From Myxococcales bacterium (GTDB taxonomy: Bacteria > Myxococcota_A > Polyangia > Polyangiales > JAFGIB01), in contig JAOUOP010000038.1 in NCBI GenBank assembly GCA_029880325.1, positions 1 through 64,000 on the forward strand: a stretch of 64,000 nucleotides of DNA. The letters are read 5' to 3'. Shown piece after piece: positions 43,057 to 52,214 of the stretch; position 1 is the stretch's first letter; every line of letters starts with the position of its first letter. The notes under the pieces were generated by a model. That model had not been told where the DNA came from and ran no database searches. It saw nothing but the letters and a program-made list of their open reading frames with translations. The position numbers were made by a program, and so were the translations under genes.

Positions 43057-44487
43057 TCAGAACTGGAAGTAGATGTAGGGTACAACATCCTGCGATACCA
43101 CCAGCATCAGGCACGCGCCCACCACCGCCAGGCAGGCGCCCTGGGCAGGGGCCGGTAGTGCGACGAAGCGGCGGCGGATTTCTTCAAACCAGTGGCGGGG
43201 GGTGTAGTGGGCCAGGTAACCCACGGCGAGCACGGCCAGCACCTGACCGGGCACGTGACCGATGGAAACGCCCCCCTGCAGCAGCTGGGCGCTGACCTCC
43301 AGGGCGTTGTCGACCGAGCTGCCGCGGAAGAAGACCCGCGAGAGCACGGCGAAGTGCAGCGTGCCGGCGATCTTGAGGGCGTGCAGCCACAGGGGGTCGG
43401 CCTGGTCGGCGCTACGCCCCGCGCGGCGGTAGGCGTAGCGGTGCACCAGCATGGCGCAGGCCTGGAGCAGCCCGTAGATCACGAAGGTCCAGTCGGCGCC
43501 GTGCCACAGGCCGATCAGGAACATGGTCAGGCCGAGGTTCATGTAGGCGCGCAAGGGGGCCGCCCGTGAGCCACCCAGGGGGAAGTAGAGGTAGTCGCGC
43601 AGCCAGGTCGACAGCGTCATGTGCCAGCGGCGCCAGAACTCGGCCGGACTCGTGGCCTGGTAGGGGCGGTCGAAGTTCTCCGGCAGCTGCAGACCGAAGA
43701 GCATGGCCGAGCCCCGGGCCACGTCGGTGTAGCCGGAGAAGTCGCAGTAGATCTGCATGGTGTAGCCGTATAGGGCCAGCATCACCTCGGCGCCGGTGAA
43801 GGCCGAGGGGTCGTCGAAGACGCGGTCGTTGAGGTTGACGGCCAGGTAGTCGGCGAAGGCGACCTTTTTGATCATGCCGACGGCGATCAGGAAGAGGGCC
43901 GAGGAGACGGTGCCGGCCTGCAGGCGCGGACGCTGCTCGAGCTGGGGCAATAGCTCCGAGGCGCGCACGATGGGACCGGCCACAAGCTGCGGGAAGAAGG
44001 TCACGAAGCAGGCGAAGCGCAGGAAGCTGCGCGTGGGCGCGAGGCGGCCCCGGTAGATGTCGATGGTGTAACTTAAAGTTTGAAAGGTATAGAATGAGAT
44101 GCCCACCGGCAGCAGCACATCGAGGCGGGCCGGAGCGACCTCGATGCCGACGAGGGCCAGGGTTTGGGCTGTGGCGTCGGCAAAAAAATTGTAGTACTTG
44201 AAGACGCCTAGGAGCCCCAGGTTGCCCAGCAGACTCAAGAGGAGCCAGGCGCGTTTGGCGCGTTGCTCGTCTTTCTCTGCAGCGGCGGCGATTCGAAGGC
44301 CGACCGTGTAGTCCAGCACGGTGGAGGTCAGGATCAGCGCGATGTAAGTGGGGTTCCACGCCATGTAAAAGGCGCAGGAGGCGGCGAAGACGAAAGCCAG
44401 CCGCAGCAGGCCATGGGCGGCGAGCAGCCAGTAGAGCGAGAGCGCAAGGACCAGGAAGGTCAGGTAGTCGAGGGAGTGAAAGTGCAT
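43057..44487 (-). CDS. MBOAT-family O-acyltransferase (AlgI-like)
   Basis: 476 residues with about ten or more membrane helices. Signatures are FWRRWHMTLSTWLRDYLYFP and LWHGADWTFVIYGLLQA, the latter with the catalytic His. It begins FHSLDYLTFLVLALSLYWLL from ATG 44487. AlgI, DltB and PatA move acyl groups across the membrane to partner SGNH proteins. Here the likely partner is encoded directly downstream. The polymer is unknown; a flippase and UDP-sugar enzyme elsewhere in the window are too far to assign. A GC-rich 7-bp hairpin (44525-44547) lies in the gap to the MFS gene. Confidence 0.94.
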   Translation of the reverse strand: MHFHSLDYLTFLVLALSLYWLLAAHGLLRLAFVFAASCAFYMAWNPTYIALILTSTVLDYTVGLRIAAAAEKDEQRAKRAWLLLSLLGNLGLLGVFKYYNFFADATAQTLALVGIEVAPARLDVLLPVGISFYTFQTLSYTIDIYRGRLAPTRSFLRFACFVTFFPQLVAGPIVRASELLPQLEQRPRLQAGTVSSALFLIAVGMIKKVAFADYLAVNLNDRVFDDPSAFTGAEVMLALYGYTMQIYCDFSGYTDVARGSAMLFGLQLPENFDRPYQATSPAEFWRRWHMTLSTWLRDYLYFPLGGSRAAPLRAYMNLGLTMFLIGLWHGADWTFVIYGLLQACAMLVHRYAYRRAGRSADQADPLWLHALKIAGTLHFAVLSRVFFRGSSVDNALEVSAQLLQGGVSIGHVPGQVLAVLAVGYLAHYTPRHWFEEIRRRFVALPAPAQGACLAVVGACLMLVVSQDVVPYIYFQF

Positions 44488-44582
44488 TCGAGGTACGCGG
44501 CGGTCGCGTCGCCTGCGCCGATGCGGCCCGGTTGTAGCCGCCGGGCCTTTCGGGAGCAACGCGGGTCGGGGTGCGAACCGTG

Positions 44583-45929
44583 ATGGCGCGGGGTGACGAG
44601 GCGGCCGCTGGGGCTGGCGGCGACGGCAACGACGACGGCGAGGCTTCGGCCGAGTCCTTGGCGCAGGCGCAGGCGGAAACCCGCTTCCAGTCCGAGGTCG
44701 AGACCAACCTACGGCGCAATTTTGCCGTGCACGTGATGCATGGGCTGCTGGGGCAGACCGGCTTTCGGATCATCCAGGCGCCCACGTTTCTGCCGGCCTA
44801 CGTCTTCTTCCTTTCGGGCTCGACGTCGCTGGTGGGATTGGCCCGGTCGTGTCAGGCGCTGGGTATGTTCCTGACGCCGATTCTGGGGGCGACGCTGATC
44901 GAGCATCGTCGCCGCGTGATGCCCATGGTCTTCGCCACCGGCGCCGGCATGCGGCTGCAGGTGCTGGGGCTTTCCCTGTGTGGATTCTTCCTCGGCGCCG
45001 AGGCCAACATGATCGCCGTGTGTGCGCTGCTGGGGCTCTTCGGCTTCTTCACGGGCATGCAGAGCGTGACCTTCTCGGTGCTGGTGTCGAAGGTGATCCC
45101 GGTGGAACGGCGTGGATCGCTCGTGGGTCTGCGCAACTCGCTGGCGGGACTGACGGCGGCGGTGGTGGGAGTCATCGGCGGCGTGCTGGTGGACAAGGAG
45201 GTCTTCGGCAACGGTTATGCGAGCGTCTTCCTGGTGTCGTTCATCTTGACCGCCAGTGGACTGTTGTCGCTGCTGCTGATGCGGGAGCCCGAGTCACCGA
45301 CGGTCAAACGCCAATCGGGCCTCGGGGCACGGCTGCGGGAGCTGCCGGCGCTGCTTTCCAGCGACGGAGACTTCCGGGCCTACATGCTGGCGCGGGCGCT
45401 CGGCGCCAGCGGGCGCATGGCCATGCCCTATTACGTCTTGTATGCCAGTGCCGAGGGGGGCGTAGATGGCTCGCGTCTGGGTTGGTTGACGGGGGCGTTT
45501 TTGATTTCGCAGACCGGTAGCAACCTGCTGTGGGGCCTGATCGCCGACCGCCAGGGCTTCCGCAATGTGCTGGCGATGTCGCTCGTGGCGTGGATCGGGG
45601 CCACGCTCGTGATCCTCTTCAGTCCGAGTTTCGAAGGCACCGTGGTGGCATTCGTGGGGCTTGGCACGGGGCTCGGCGGCTTCATGCTGGCGTGCACGAA
45701 TTTGGTGCTCGAGTTCGGCAAACGCGAGGACGTGCCCATGCGCATCGCCATGGCGCAGAGCGCGGAGCAGGCGGTGTCGGTCGTCGCACCCTTGCTCGGA
45801 GGGGTGCTGGCAGCGAGCGTCGGCTACCCGCCGCTCTTTTGGACCGCCGCTTCGCTGCAAACAATCGCGTTGGTGGTCACCGTGACGCGTGTGGCAGAGC
45901 CACGGCGACGCCCCCTGAACGCTGCCTGA
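44583..45929 (+). CDS. Major facilitator superfamily transporter
   Basis: 448 residues, ATG 44583 (GTG codons at 44571 and 44580 are alternatives). An acidic N-terminal tail of 35-40 residues precedes about twelve membrane helices. The helix 2-3 loop reads LIEHRRRVMP and the second half has WGLIADRQGFRNVLAMSLVA, the usual MFS loop signature. Substrate is unknown. It diverges from the MBOAT gene, so export or recycling linked to surface acylation is possible but not shown. Confidence 0.88.
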   Translation: MARGDEAAAGAGGDGNDDGEASAESLAQAQAETRFQSEVETNLRRNFAVHVMHGLLGQTGFRIIQAPTFLPAYVFFLSGSTSLVGLARSCQALGMFLTPILGATLIEHRRRVMPMVFATGAGMRLQVLGLSLCGFFLGAEANMIAVCALLGLFGFFTGMQSVTFSVLVSKVIPVERRGSLVGLRNSLAGLTAAVVGVIGGVLVDKEVFGNGYASVFLVSFILTASGLLSLLLMREPESPTVKRQSGLGARLRELPALLSSDGDFRAYMLARALGASGRMAMPYYVLYASAEGGVDGSRLGWLTGAFLISQTGSNLLWGLIADRQGFRNVLAMSLVAWIGATLVILFSPSFEGTVVAFVGLGTGLGGFMLACTNLVLEFGKREDVPMRIAMAQSAEQAVSVVAPLLGGVLAASVGYPPLFWTAASLQTIALVVTVTRVAEPRRRPLNAA

Positions 45930-46081
45930 GCGCTTCCCAGCTTGTTGGGGGAGTTTGGGGAGCATGGCCCCCGGAAAAATTCGGGATGCAGCACCCGGAC
46001 CACGGTTTGAACGCATCGCTTGCGGCGATCGTCTAGAATTGGCAGCGCGCCCTATCGCAGGCGTCTGTTGGAGGTCGAGTC

Positions 46082-46927
46082 ATGAGCAACGTTCCGTCGA
46101 AGTATCTGGTGCTGTGCGGACTGCTTGGATCCCTAATCGGTGCTCCTGGCTGTTCAAGCAGCGATGGTGTCGGCAGCGGGCAAAGCTGCGGCCGCTTCCG
46201 CGAGCAATGCCCCTTTGGGTGCAGCCCCGGTTACGGCTGCCTACAGTGTGCGCGCGACACCGACTGCGACGGCAACCGACCGATCTGCGTGCAGGGTCGC
46301 TGCGAGGAGTGCGGTAGCAACACAGATTGCCGCACGGGCCAGGCGTGCTACCCGCGGGACTTCAAGTGCGAGGCGCAGTGCAGCAGCAGCGGCGACTGCG
46401 ACAACAACGAACCGATCTGCGAAGCATCCAGCGGGCGCTGCATCGGCTGCGTCGACAGCGCCGACTGCGGCGGCGACCGACCCGTCTGCGACCTGGAGCG
46501 TTCCCAGTGCAGCGAGTGCGCGGGCGACCGCGACTGCAGCGCGGCGCGACCGGCCTGCGACTTGCGGGACGGCCGCTGCCGGCAGTGCCTGGTCGATTCG
46601 CACTGCGCGCCAGATGAAATCTGCCAGGGCGACGAGTGCCGTGAGGCCTGTCGCGACGATGGAGACTGCGGCGGCGACCGACGCATCTGCCAGGTCGTCA
46701 GCGGACGCTGCGTCGAGTGCGGCGAGTCGCTTGATTGCAATTTCAACGAGGACGAACCGGTATGCGGTGTGGACGGGCGCTGCCGGGAATGCCGCGAGGA
46801 CCGCGAGTGCCCCAACCCGGATCTCGCGCGTTGCGACGGCGATGGGCGCTGCGTGGCCTGTTTGGGCGACAACGATTGTCCGGCAGCGGCGCCCAGCTGC
46901 GCGGACGGGCGCTGCGTGGCGCGCTGA
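46082..46927 (+). CDS. Cys-rich repeat lipoprotein
   Basis: 281 residues from ATG 46082, with GGAGGT nine bases before. The signal ends SLIGAPGC. About nine Cys-rich units of 25-30 residues follow, each similar to CARDTDCDGNRPICVQGRC or CVDSADCGGDRPVCDLERSQ. The pattern resembles the Cys-rich lipoproteins at 30346-32683 and many secreted myxobacterial proteins. The repeats probably form disulfide-linked rods. Function is unknown. Confidence 0.88.
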   Translation: MSNVPSKYLVLCGLLGSLIGAPGCSSSDGVGSGQSCGRFREQCPFGCSPGYGCLQCARDTDCDGNRPICVQGRCEECGSNTDCRTGQACYPRDFKCEAQCSSSGDCDNNEPICEASSGRCIGCVDSADCGGDRPVCDLERSQCSECAGDRDCSAARPACDLRDGRCRQCLVDSHCAPDEICQGDECREACRDDGDCGGDRRICQVVSGRCVECGESLDCNFNEDEPVCGVDGRCRECREDRECPNPDLARCDGDGRCVACLGDNDCPAAAPSCADGRCVAR

Positions 46928-47126
46928 GGCGGCGAGCGCGCGGCCGTAGCACGGGTGCCGGAGCGCAAGGTGGCGGCCGCCCCCATGCGTAGCGCAATAG
47001 CCCGAAATTGCTGCGCCCGAACGTGGGCACGGCGCTTGAACCCTGCGGTAGCATGGCCAGCCCGCGACGCGTTGTCCCGGGTGCACACCGACGCTCGCGC
47101 ACCGTTGCAGGCACCGGGGCCCAGCA

Positions 47127-47161
47127 CTGGAAGTCGATCGGTTGCAGCGAAGGACTTCCAG
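47127..47161. promoter_or_regulatory. Inverted repeat upstream of the RpiB-like gene
   Basis: CTGGAAGTC (47127-47135) and GACTTCCAG (47153-47161) are perfect 9-bp reverse complements with a 17-nt spacer, 27 bases before the GTG. The spacing suits a dimeric regulator. Nothing else is recognised in the 260-bp gap 46928-47187. Confidence 0.4.
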
Positions 47162-47187
47162 ACCCAGGTGGTGGTATCGTTGGCCGG

Positions 47188-47643
47188 GTGCGGATCGCGA
47201 TTGCCAGTGACGAACCCTACCCGGTCGTCGAGCACGTGCGCGCTCGGGTGCAGGCGCGGGGGCATGAGGTGATCGCGGTAGGGGCCCTGCGCGATGGGGC
47301 GGAACAGCCGTGGGCCACGGTGGCCGAGGCGGCGGCGGAGCTGGTGGCCCGGGGCACATGCGACGAGGGCATCTTTTTCTGTTGGTCCGGGACGGGCATC
47401 AGCATCGCCGCCAACAAGGTGCGCGGGATCCGAGCCGCGCTCTGCGCCGACCCCGGAGCCGCACGGGCGGCGCGGGTGTGGAATCATGCCAATGTGCTGT
47501 GCCTGAGCAATCGCACGCTCGCCAACGATGTGGCCGACGAGATTCTGCAGGCCTGGTTCGAGACGCCCGCCGACGATCAGGGCGACGCGGGGGTGGCGCT
47601 GCTGCTGCAGGTCGAGGCGCGCCAACACGACAAGGCGGAATGA
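47188..47643 (+). CDS. RpiB/LacAB-family sugar-phosphate isomerase-like protein
   Basis: 151 residues from GTG 47188 (MRIAIASDEPYP). The family signature with the catalytic-type Cys is GIFFCWSGTGISIAANKVRG, followed by NHANVLCLSNRTL, which corresponds to the phosphate-binding region. RpiB interconverts ribose 5-phosphate and ribulose 5-phosphate. Trp in place of the usual Gly after the Cys may alter the substrate. The stop is four bases before that of the convergent gene. Confidence 0.85.
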   Translation: MRIAIASDEPYPVVEHVRARVQARGHEVIAVGALRDGAEQPWATVAEAAAELVARGTCDEGIFFCWSGTGISIAANKVRGIRAALCADPGAARAARVWNHANVLCLSNRTLANDVADEILQAWFETPADDQGDAGVALLLQVEARQHDKAE

Positions 47644-47647
47644 AGGG

Positions 47648-48928
47648 CTACTGCGTGTACTGGTCGGGTTTGGTGTTGGACCAGTAGGCGGCGCGACGCG
47701 GGGAGGACATGCGGTCGCCCCAGGCCTGGCGGCGCCACCAGTAGCGCTCTTCGAGCGGGAAGGGAGCGAGGCCGCGCCCGGGGCCGTTCATGCCGACGCG
47801 CACGGTGCTGTAGTTGGAGGCCGGGTGCCAGAAGAGGAAGCCATCGGCACCGCCGTAGCGGGCGCCGCGGACTTGTTCGGCGATGAACTCGCCGGTGTAG
47901 TAGTCGGCGCCTTGGGGGAAGGCCTGGATGAAGGGGCGGATCACGGGACCGTGACCGAGACGACGGCGCAGGTTCTTGACCGCCGCGTTGATCAGGCGCA
48001 TCGCCCTTCCCTGTCCGGTATCGCGCACCCAGTGGGTCATGCCGTTGATGTAGAGCATGGGCGTGAAGACCTCGATGTGGCGCGCCCAGTCCTCCAGAGA
48101 CTGCCCCAACCCCGCCGGATCGCCGGTGCGAAAGGCTGTGAGCCCGAACACATCAACTCCCAGTGGGATAGTTATGGCCTCGTCGATGCGCTTGAGCAGC
48201 CCCAGCAGCACTTCGCGACGCGGGGTTTCGACCTGGGCGGGGAAAACCGCGAAGCGGGTGGCCTCGTCGACCGGAAAGCGAATGTAATCGAGCTGGACTT
48301 CGTCGAGCCCCACAGCCTGCGCCTCACGCGCCATCTCGACGATCAGGTCGTGGTTCTTCCGGTTGTAGGGATCCAACCATGGGTTACGATGCCCCGTGGT
48401 TGCCCAGACCTGCCCCTTGCGCTTGGGGTGGTTGTCGAGGACCGCGCGATCGGGGTGGTTACGTGGCAGTTTGGGATCGGTGAAGCAGACGATGCGTCCG
48501 ATGGTGTAGATGCCAGCGGCCTTGAGCTTTGCGATCAGGCCCGGCAGGTCCTTGACGAAGGAGCGCTTTTGCGGCTGCAGGACGTCGATCTTCGAGTCCC
48601 ACATCACCCGCCCCTGGCCGTCTTTCAGATCCAGGACGACGGCGTCGAGGTTGGCCCCCTTGACCGCCCGAATGATGCCCCGGGCGCCCATCCGCCGCTG
48701 CATGGGGCCGTTGAAGTACAGCCCCCGCGCCTGCTGACCCTGCTGGGAGACCGGGTCGACCAACCGGTCGTCACCCCAGAGTTCGCGCAGGAGCTTTTCG
48801 ACGTTGTGGCTATGGCTGCGCAGGCCGGCCGTGCCCTCCGCGCGGCCGCTGGGCGGCGCCATCAGCGCCACACAAATTACAATGACACCGTAAAACGAAA
48901 ACTTCCAGGCGCGTCCTTTTTGCAGCAT
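47648..48928 (-). CDS. DUF4015 putative glycoside hydrolase
   Basis: 426 residues from ATG 48928. A Sec signal (FYGVIVICVALMAPPSGRA) precedes a TIM-barrel-like domain: NLDAVVLDLKDGQGRVMWDS, AAGIYTIGRIVCFTDPKLPR, VGLDEVQLDYIRFPVDEATR, FTPMLYINGMTHW and GADGFLFWHPASNYS. This is the PF13200 family, thought to be glycosidases. The Asp residues of LDYIRFP are likely catalytic. It is exported and may trim an extracellular polysaccharide. Confidence 0.88.
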   Translation of the reverse strand: MLQKGRAWKFSFYGVIVICVALMAPPSGRAEGTAGLRSHSHNVEKLLRELWGDDRLVDPVSQQGQQARGLYFNGPMQRRMGARGIIRAVKGANLDAVVLDLKDGQGRVMWDSKIDVLQPQKRSFVKDLPGLIAKLKAAGIYTIGRIVCFTDPKLPRNHPDRAVLDNHPKRKGQVWATTGHRNPWLDPYNRKNHDLIVEMAREAQAVGLDEVQLDYIRFPVDEATRFAVFPAQVETPRREVLLGLLKRIDEAITIPLGVDVFGLTAFRTGDPAGLGQSLEDWARHIEVFTPMLYINGMTHWVRDTGQGRAMRLINAAVKNLRRRLGHGPVIRPFIQAFPQGADYYTGEFIAEQVRGARYGGADGFLFWHPASNYSTVRVGMNGPGRGLAPFPLEERYWWRRQAWGDRMSSPRRAAYWSNTKPDQYTQ

Positions 48929-49144
48929 CAATCTCGGGGTTCCCCTCTGACTGAAATAGTCTGCCAAAGCCCCGTTTCGATCGCAAGTTACTGATTCTAC
49001 TTCGGTTCTAGCCCAAGGCACTGTGCCTCCGAAGCCTGCTCATGGTTTCAGTCACCAAGAACCTGCAACCTCGTACACGGCCCGCCGCCACCCACCTCGC
49101 GGGCGCCGCAACACCCGCAGCGGAATTCCGCGACGCGGTGTAGA

Positions 49145-49855
49145 GTGCCCACCCCGCCCCGGACCACCGTGAACTTCTTCGGACACGCCCACCTCGCCAG
49201 CCTGGAGCTGAAGGACCCGCGCTTCATCCTCGGCGCCACCCTGCCCGACCTGATGACCATGGCCAACCGGCGCCTGTCCGCGATCGACGACCCCCTGATC
49301 GCCCGCGGTGTCGATCACCACCACGACCTGGACCGACGCTTTCACGCCCTGCCCGCGTTCACGGCCCTGTGCTCTGCGGCCCTGGACGAACTGCCGCGCC
49401 AGGGCCTGGGCCGCGGCGCCGCCCGTGCCGTCGGCCACATCGGCAGCGAGTTGCTGCTCGACGGTCTGCTGGCAGCGCAGTCGGGCGCGGTTTCGACCTA
49501 TCGCCGCGCCCTGCGAGCCGCCCTGGACGAGCGCCTCGATGCCCACGTGGTCACCAAAGCGGCCGCCAGGGCGCGCCCGGGTGCCCCCCAATCCGAAGGC
49601 GACGGAGACCTGGGCGCCCTACTCTCGCGGCTTGCCACTGCGCCGATTCCCGAGGCCTACAGCGACCCCGCATTCGTCACCTCGCGGCTACTGCGTATTC
49701 TCGCTCCCCGCCCACGGCTGGCGTTCGACCCCGAGTTTGCGCCCGCCGTGACCGCCTGGCTCCATGGGGCCCAGCGCGTTCTCGAACGCGAGCAAAGCGT
49801 CATCCTTAGCGCCCTCCGCCCCGGCGCCTCCAACCCCCTTGCATATCGCCCGTGA
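49145..49855 (+). CDS. AcpH-like (ACP phosphodiesterase-like) protein
   Basis: 236 residues from GTG 49145; a GTG at 49169 gives the family-like start NFFGHAHLA and may be the real one. The N-terminus (NFFGHAHLASLELKDPRFIL, GATLPDL, then GVDHHHDLDRRFH) matches the His/Asp pattern of acyl-carrier-protein phosphodiesterase, an HD-like fold. The C-terminal half is more diverged. Removal of phosphopantetheine from ACP is possible but not proven. The assignment is at family level. Confidence 0.65.
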   Translation: MPTPPRTTVNFFGHAHLASLELKDPRFILGATLPDLMTMANRRLSAIDDPLIARGVDHHHDLDRRFHALPAFTALCSAALDELPRQGLGRGAARAVGHIGSELLLDGLLAAQSGAVSTYRRALRAALDERLDAHVVTKAAARARPGAPQSEGDGDLGALLSRLATAPIPEAYSDPAFVTSRLLRILAPRPRLAFDPEFAPAVTAWLHGAQRVLEREQSVILSALRPGASNPLAYRP

Positions 49856-49933
49856 AGAAGTCCGCGGGCCAGTTTGGCGTGAATCGGTTAAGCTTGCAGG
49901 CGTCAGAGCAGTTGCAACGACTTGGGGCAAGGC

Positions 49934-50572
49934 ATGAAGGCTCGACTGCAAACGCTATTGTGGGGATTTTCCTTTTTATCCAGCCTGGTCCTGGGCACGG
50001 TTTCGGCCCAGGCCGGTGAGCTGGGCGTTCCCGTCGAGCGTCTGAACGACGGCAATATCGAGACGCGCACCACCCCCCACCCGGGCACGGAGCTACTGGC
50101 CGGCTCGTCGGTGGGCATCGTGGAGGCGCCCTACGAAGAGGTCCTGAAGGTGGTCGAGGACTACGGCCGCTACGCCGACCGCTTCATGCCCCACTTCGAC
50201 AAGTCCAAGGTGCTCTCCCGCCGCGGCTCGGCCGCCCTGGTCTATATCGAGGCGACCATCGCCAAGGGCATGGTGAAGGTGTGGGCTCAGGTCAAGGTGC
50301 GCGGCATGGATCAGGCCGATGGCACGCGCGTGGTCGAAGCGAAGCTGATGAAGGGCAACCTCGCTGTGATGCACGCCCGCTTCCACCTCAAGAAGCTCGA
50401 CGCCGGACGCACCCTGGTCGGCTTCAAGATGATCATGGACCCGGACCTGAAGGTCGTGCCCGACTCGCTGGTCAACGCCGAAAACGAAAAATGGTCCCGC
50501 CGCGTCATCAAGCGCCTGCGCCGAGCGGTGGTGGAACGCCGCGCCGCACCAACCGGTAAAGCAGCGCCCTAG
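49934..50572 (+). CDS. START/SRPBCC-fold exported protein
   Basis: 212 residues from ATG 49934. A Sec signal (LLWGFSFLSSLVLGTVSAQA) leads to a lipid-binding type SRPBCC domain (SSVGIVEAPYEEVLKVVEDY, ALVYIEATIAKGMVKVWAQV, LVGFKMIMDPDLKVVPDSLV). Such domains bind hydrophobic ligands in a deep pocket. The UAG stop is part of the palindromic repeat 50569-50604, so the repeat may have trimmed or reset the C-terminus. The ligand is unknown. Confidence 0.8.
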   Translation: MKARLQTLLWGFSFLSSLVLGTVSAQAGELGVPVERLNDGNIETRTTPHPGTELLAGSSVGIVEAPYEEVLKVVEDYGRYADRFMPHFDKSKVLSRRGSAALVYIEATIAKGMVKVWAQVKVRGMDQADGTRVVEAKLMKGNLAVMHARFHLKKLDAGRTLVGFKMIMDPDLKVVPDSLVNAENEKWSRRVIKRLRRAVVERRAAPTGKAAP

Positions 50573-50604
50573 ATGTGCTCGGCGGGAGTCCTGAGCACAT
50601 CTAG
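50569..50604. repeat. Palindromic copy of the 7409-7576 element
   Basis: CTAGATGTGCTC (50569-50580) and GAGCACATCTAG (50593-50604) are perfect 12-bp reverse complements with a 12-nt spacer. The first 22 bases equal bases 7409-7430 of the larger element. It lies exactly between convergent stops (50572 and 50606) and could act as a two-way terminator, or be a REP-like repeat. Confidence 0.85.
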
Positions 50605-50605
50605 T

Positions 50606-52042
50606 TCACGTCGTCGCCCTGCGCTTGAGCAGGAGCTGCACGGCCTCGCGCTCGGCAAAGAAGACCGTGGACAACGACGTGAGCAATGTGACCACCACGG
50701 CCAGCAGCGACATCCCGACGCTCGGCTCGGCGCCCGCCAAGGCGCGCAGCCCCAGGGCCACCACCGTCGCCGGCAACAGCAACCACATGCCAGCATAGGA
50801 ACCGGCGACGATGCGATACCAGGACAGCTGCAACGCGCGGGCGCCGAAGAAAAAGAGCAGCGACGCCAGGAACGGATAGCCCACGATCCAGGCGCCGACC
50901 ACCCCCTCGATGCCGAACTGGGAGCCCACCAGGAAGAGCAGGGGCATCACCGCCGCCGTGGCGGTGGAGTAGAAGAAGTTATCCCGGGCCTGACCGTTGG
51001 CGTTGAGCAGCTGCGGCACCAGCGGCGAGACGCAGCGCACCACGCCGATGATCGCAAAGGCGTGCACGAAGGGCACCGCCGGCAGCCACTGCTCGTAGCC
51101 CCCAAGTCGCAGCCCCCAGTCGACGAAAACCGCGACCGTCAGCAGCAGCGTGCCCACCAACAGCAGGCTGGTACGCGCCATGGTGAAGTAGTAGCGCCGC
51201 AGCCGCGGCAGCTCCTCGCGCAGCCGCGCAAGGGCCGGAAAGACCACCTGGTTGATGGCGCCGGTCACCGCCCGCAGGGGGTCAAAAACAATGCGGTAGG
51301 CCGCGGCATAGATGCCCATCACCTCGGGCCCGAAGACCTTGCCCACGATCAGGTAGTCGGCGTTCACATAGAGGTTGTAAAGCAGGCGCGAGCCGGTGGT
51401 GTAGGCACCAAAATTCACCAGCTCACCCACGCCGCCGAGCCCGCTGAGCCGCGGCAGATGCGGACGCAGGAGCTGGCACAGGAGCGCGCGACCGCCGCGG
51501 TTGGCCACATCGGCCGCCACGATGGCCCAGGGCCCGAGCCCGCGCTGGGCGAAGTACACCATCAGGGCCGCCGACAGCGTCAACGAGAGGTTATCGATCA
51601 GCACAAGGCGCCCAAAGGAGAGCTCGCGCGTCAGCTGCGCCCGCGGCACCAGCTCGATGCCCGAGGCCATCAGCACCGCCGAGTGCACGCGCAGGATGGG
51701 CGTTAGTTCGGGCTGGCCGTAGAAGTCTGCGATCAGGGGCGCCCCGAGGCAGAGCACCAAAAAGGTCGCAGTGGCCACTGCGGTACCGAGCCACATCAGA
51801 CTGTCGATCTGTCCGCGGCTCGGGTCCTTGGCCTGCACCAGCGCCCGCGACAGCCCCAGGTCCGCCACGCCCGTCAGGACACCGATCAGCGCCAGGCTCA
51901 CGCTGGCCAGGCCGAAGTCGGCGGGCGTGACCAGCTTCAGAGTCCAGGTGAGCCCCACCAGGAAGATGACCCGACTGAGGGCGTTGCCGAGCCCCGAGTA
52001 GAGCAACGAACGGGCGACCTGGCTGGCGAAGGACTGACTCAT
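50606..52042 (-). CDS. Polysaccharide flippase (MOP/Wzx-like)
   Basis: 478 residues, start ATG 52042 (SQSFASQVARSLLYSGLGNA). About fourteen membrane helices are visible. The N-terminal segment (VIFLVGLTWTLKLVTPADFG, then LIGVLTGVADLGLSRALVQA) is typical of the WzxC/oligosaccharide flippase family. It would move lipid-linked glycans across the inner membrane. No glycosyltransferases are next to it. The gene is divergent from the lipoprotein at 52215. Confidence 0.93.
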   Translation of the reverse strand: MSQSFASQVARSLLYSGLGNALSRVIFLVGLTWTLKLVTPADFGLASVSLALIGVLTGVADLGLSRALVQAKDPSRGQIDSLMWLGTAVATATFLVLCLGAPLIADFYGQPELTPILRVHSAVLMASGIELVPRAQLTRELSFGRLVLIDNLSLTLSAALMVYFAQRGLGPWAIVAADVANRGGRALLCQLLRPHLPRLSGLGGVGELVNFGAYTTGSRLLYNLYVNADYLIVGKVFGPEVMGIYAAAYRIVFDPLRAVTGAINQVVFPALARLREELPRLRRYYFTMARTSLLLVGTLLLTVAVFVDWGLRLGGYEQWLPAVPFVHAFAIIGVVRCVSPLVPQLLNANGQARDNFFYSTATAAVMPLLFLVGSQFGIEGVVGAWIVGYPFLASLLFFFGARALQLSWYRIVAGSYAGMWLLLPATVVALGLRALAGAEPSVGMSLLAVVVTLLTSLSTVFFAEREAVQLLLKRRATT

Positions 52043-52214
52043 GCTTGCGGCCGGGCGGGCGGCCTGGGCGGGATCTACCACAGGCAAAGGCGGCCCAGGC
52101 TGCGCCAGCACCGGAGCGAAATGCCCCAGTTGTGCCAGATTGTGCCGCTCACCACCGGAAGCATCCCAAAATCACGGGCGAATTCGCGGTACGATTCCTG
52201 CATGGTCGGGGAGC

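Noticed and set aside
47008-47187. 60-residue N-terminal extension of the RpiB-like protein
   Set aside because: The family begins at the first beta strand (RIAIASDE); the extension is low-quality and contains the inverted repeat.
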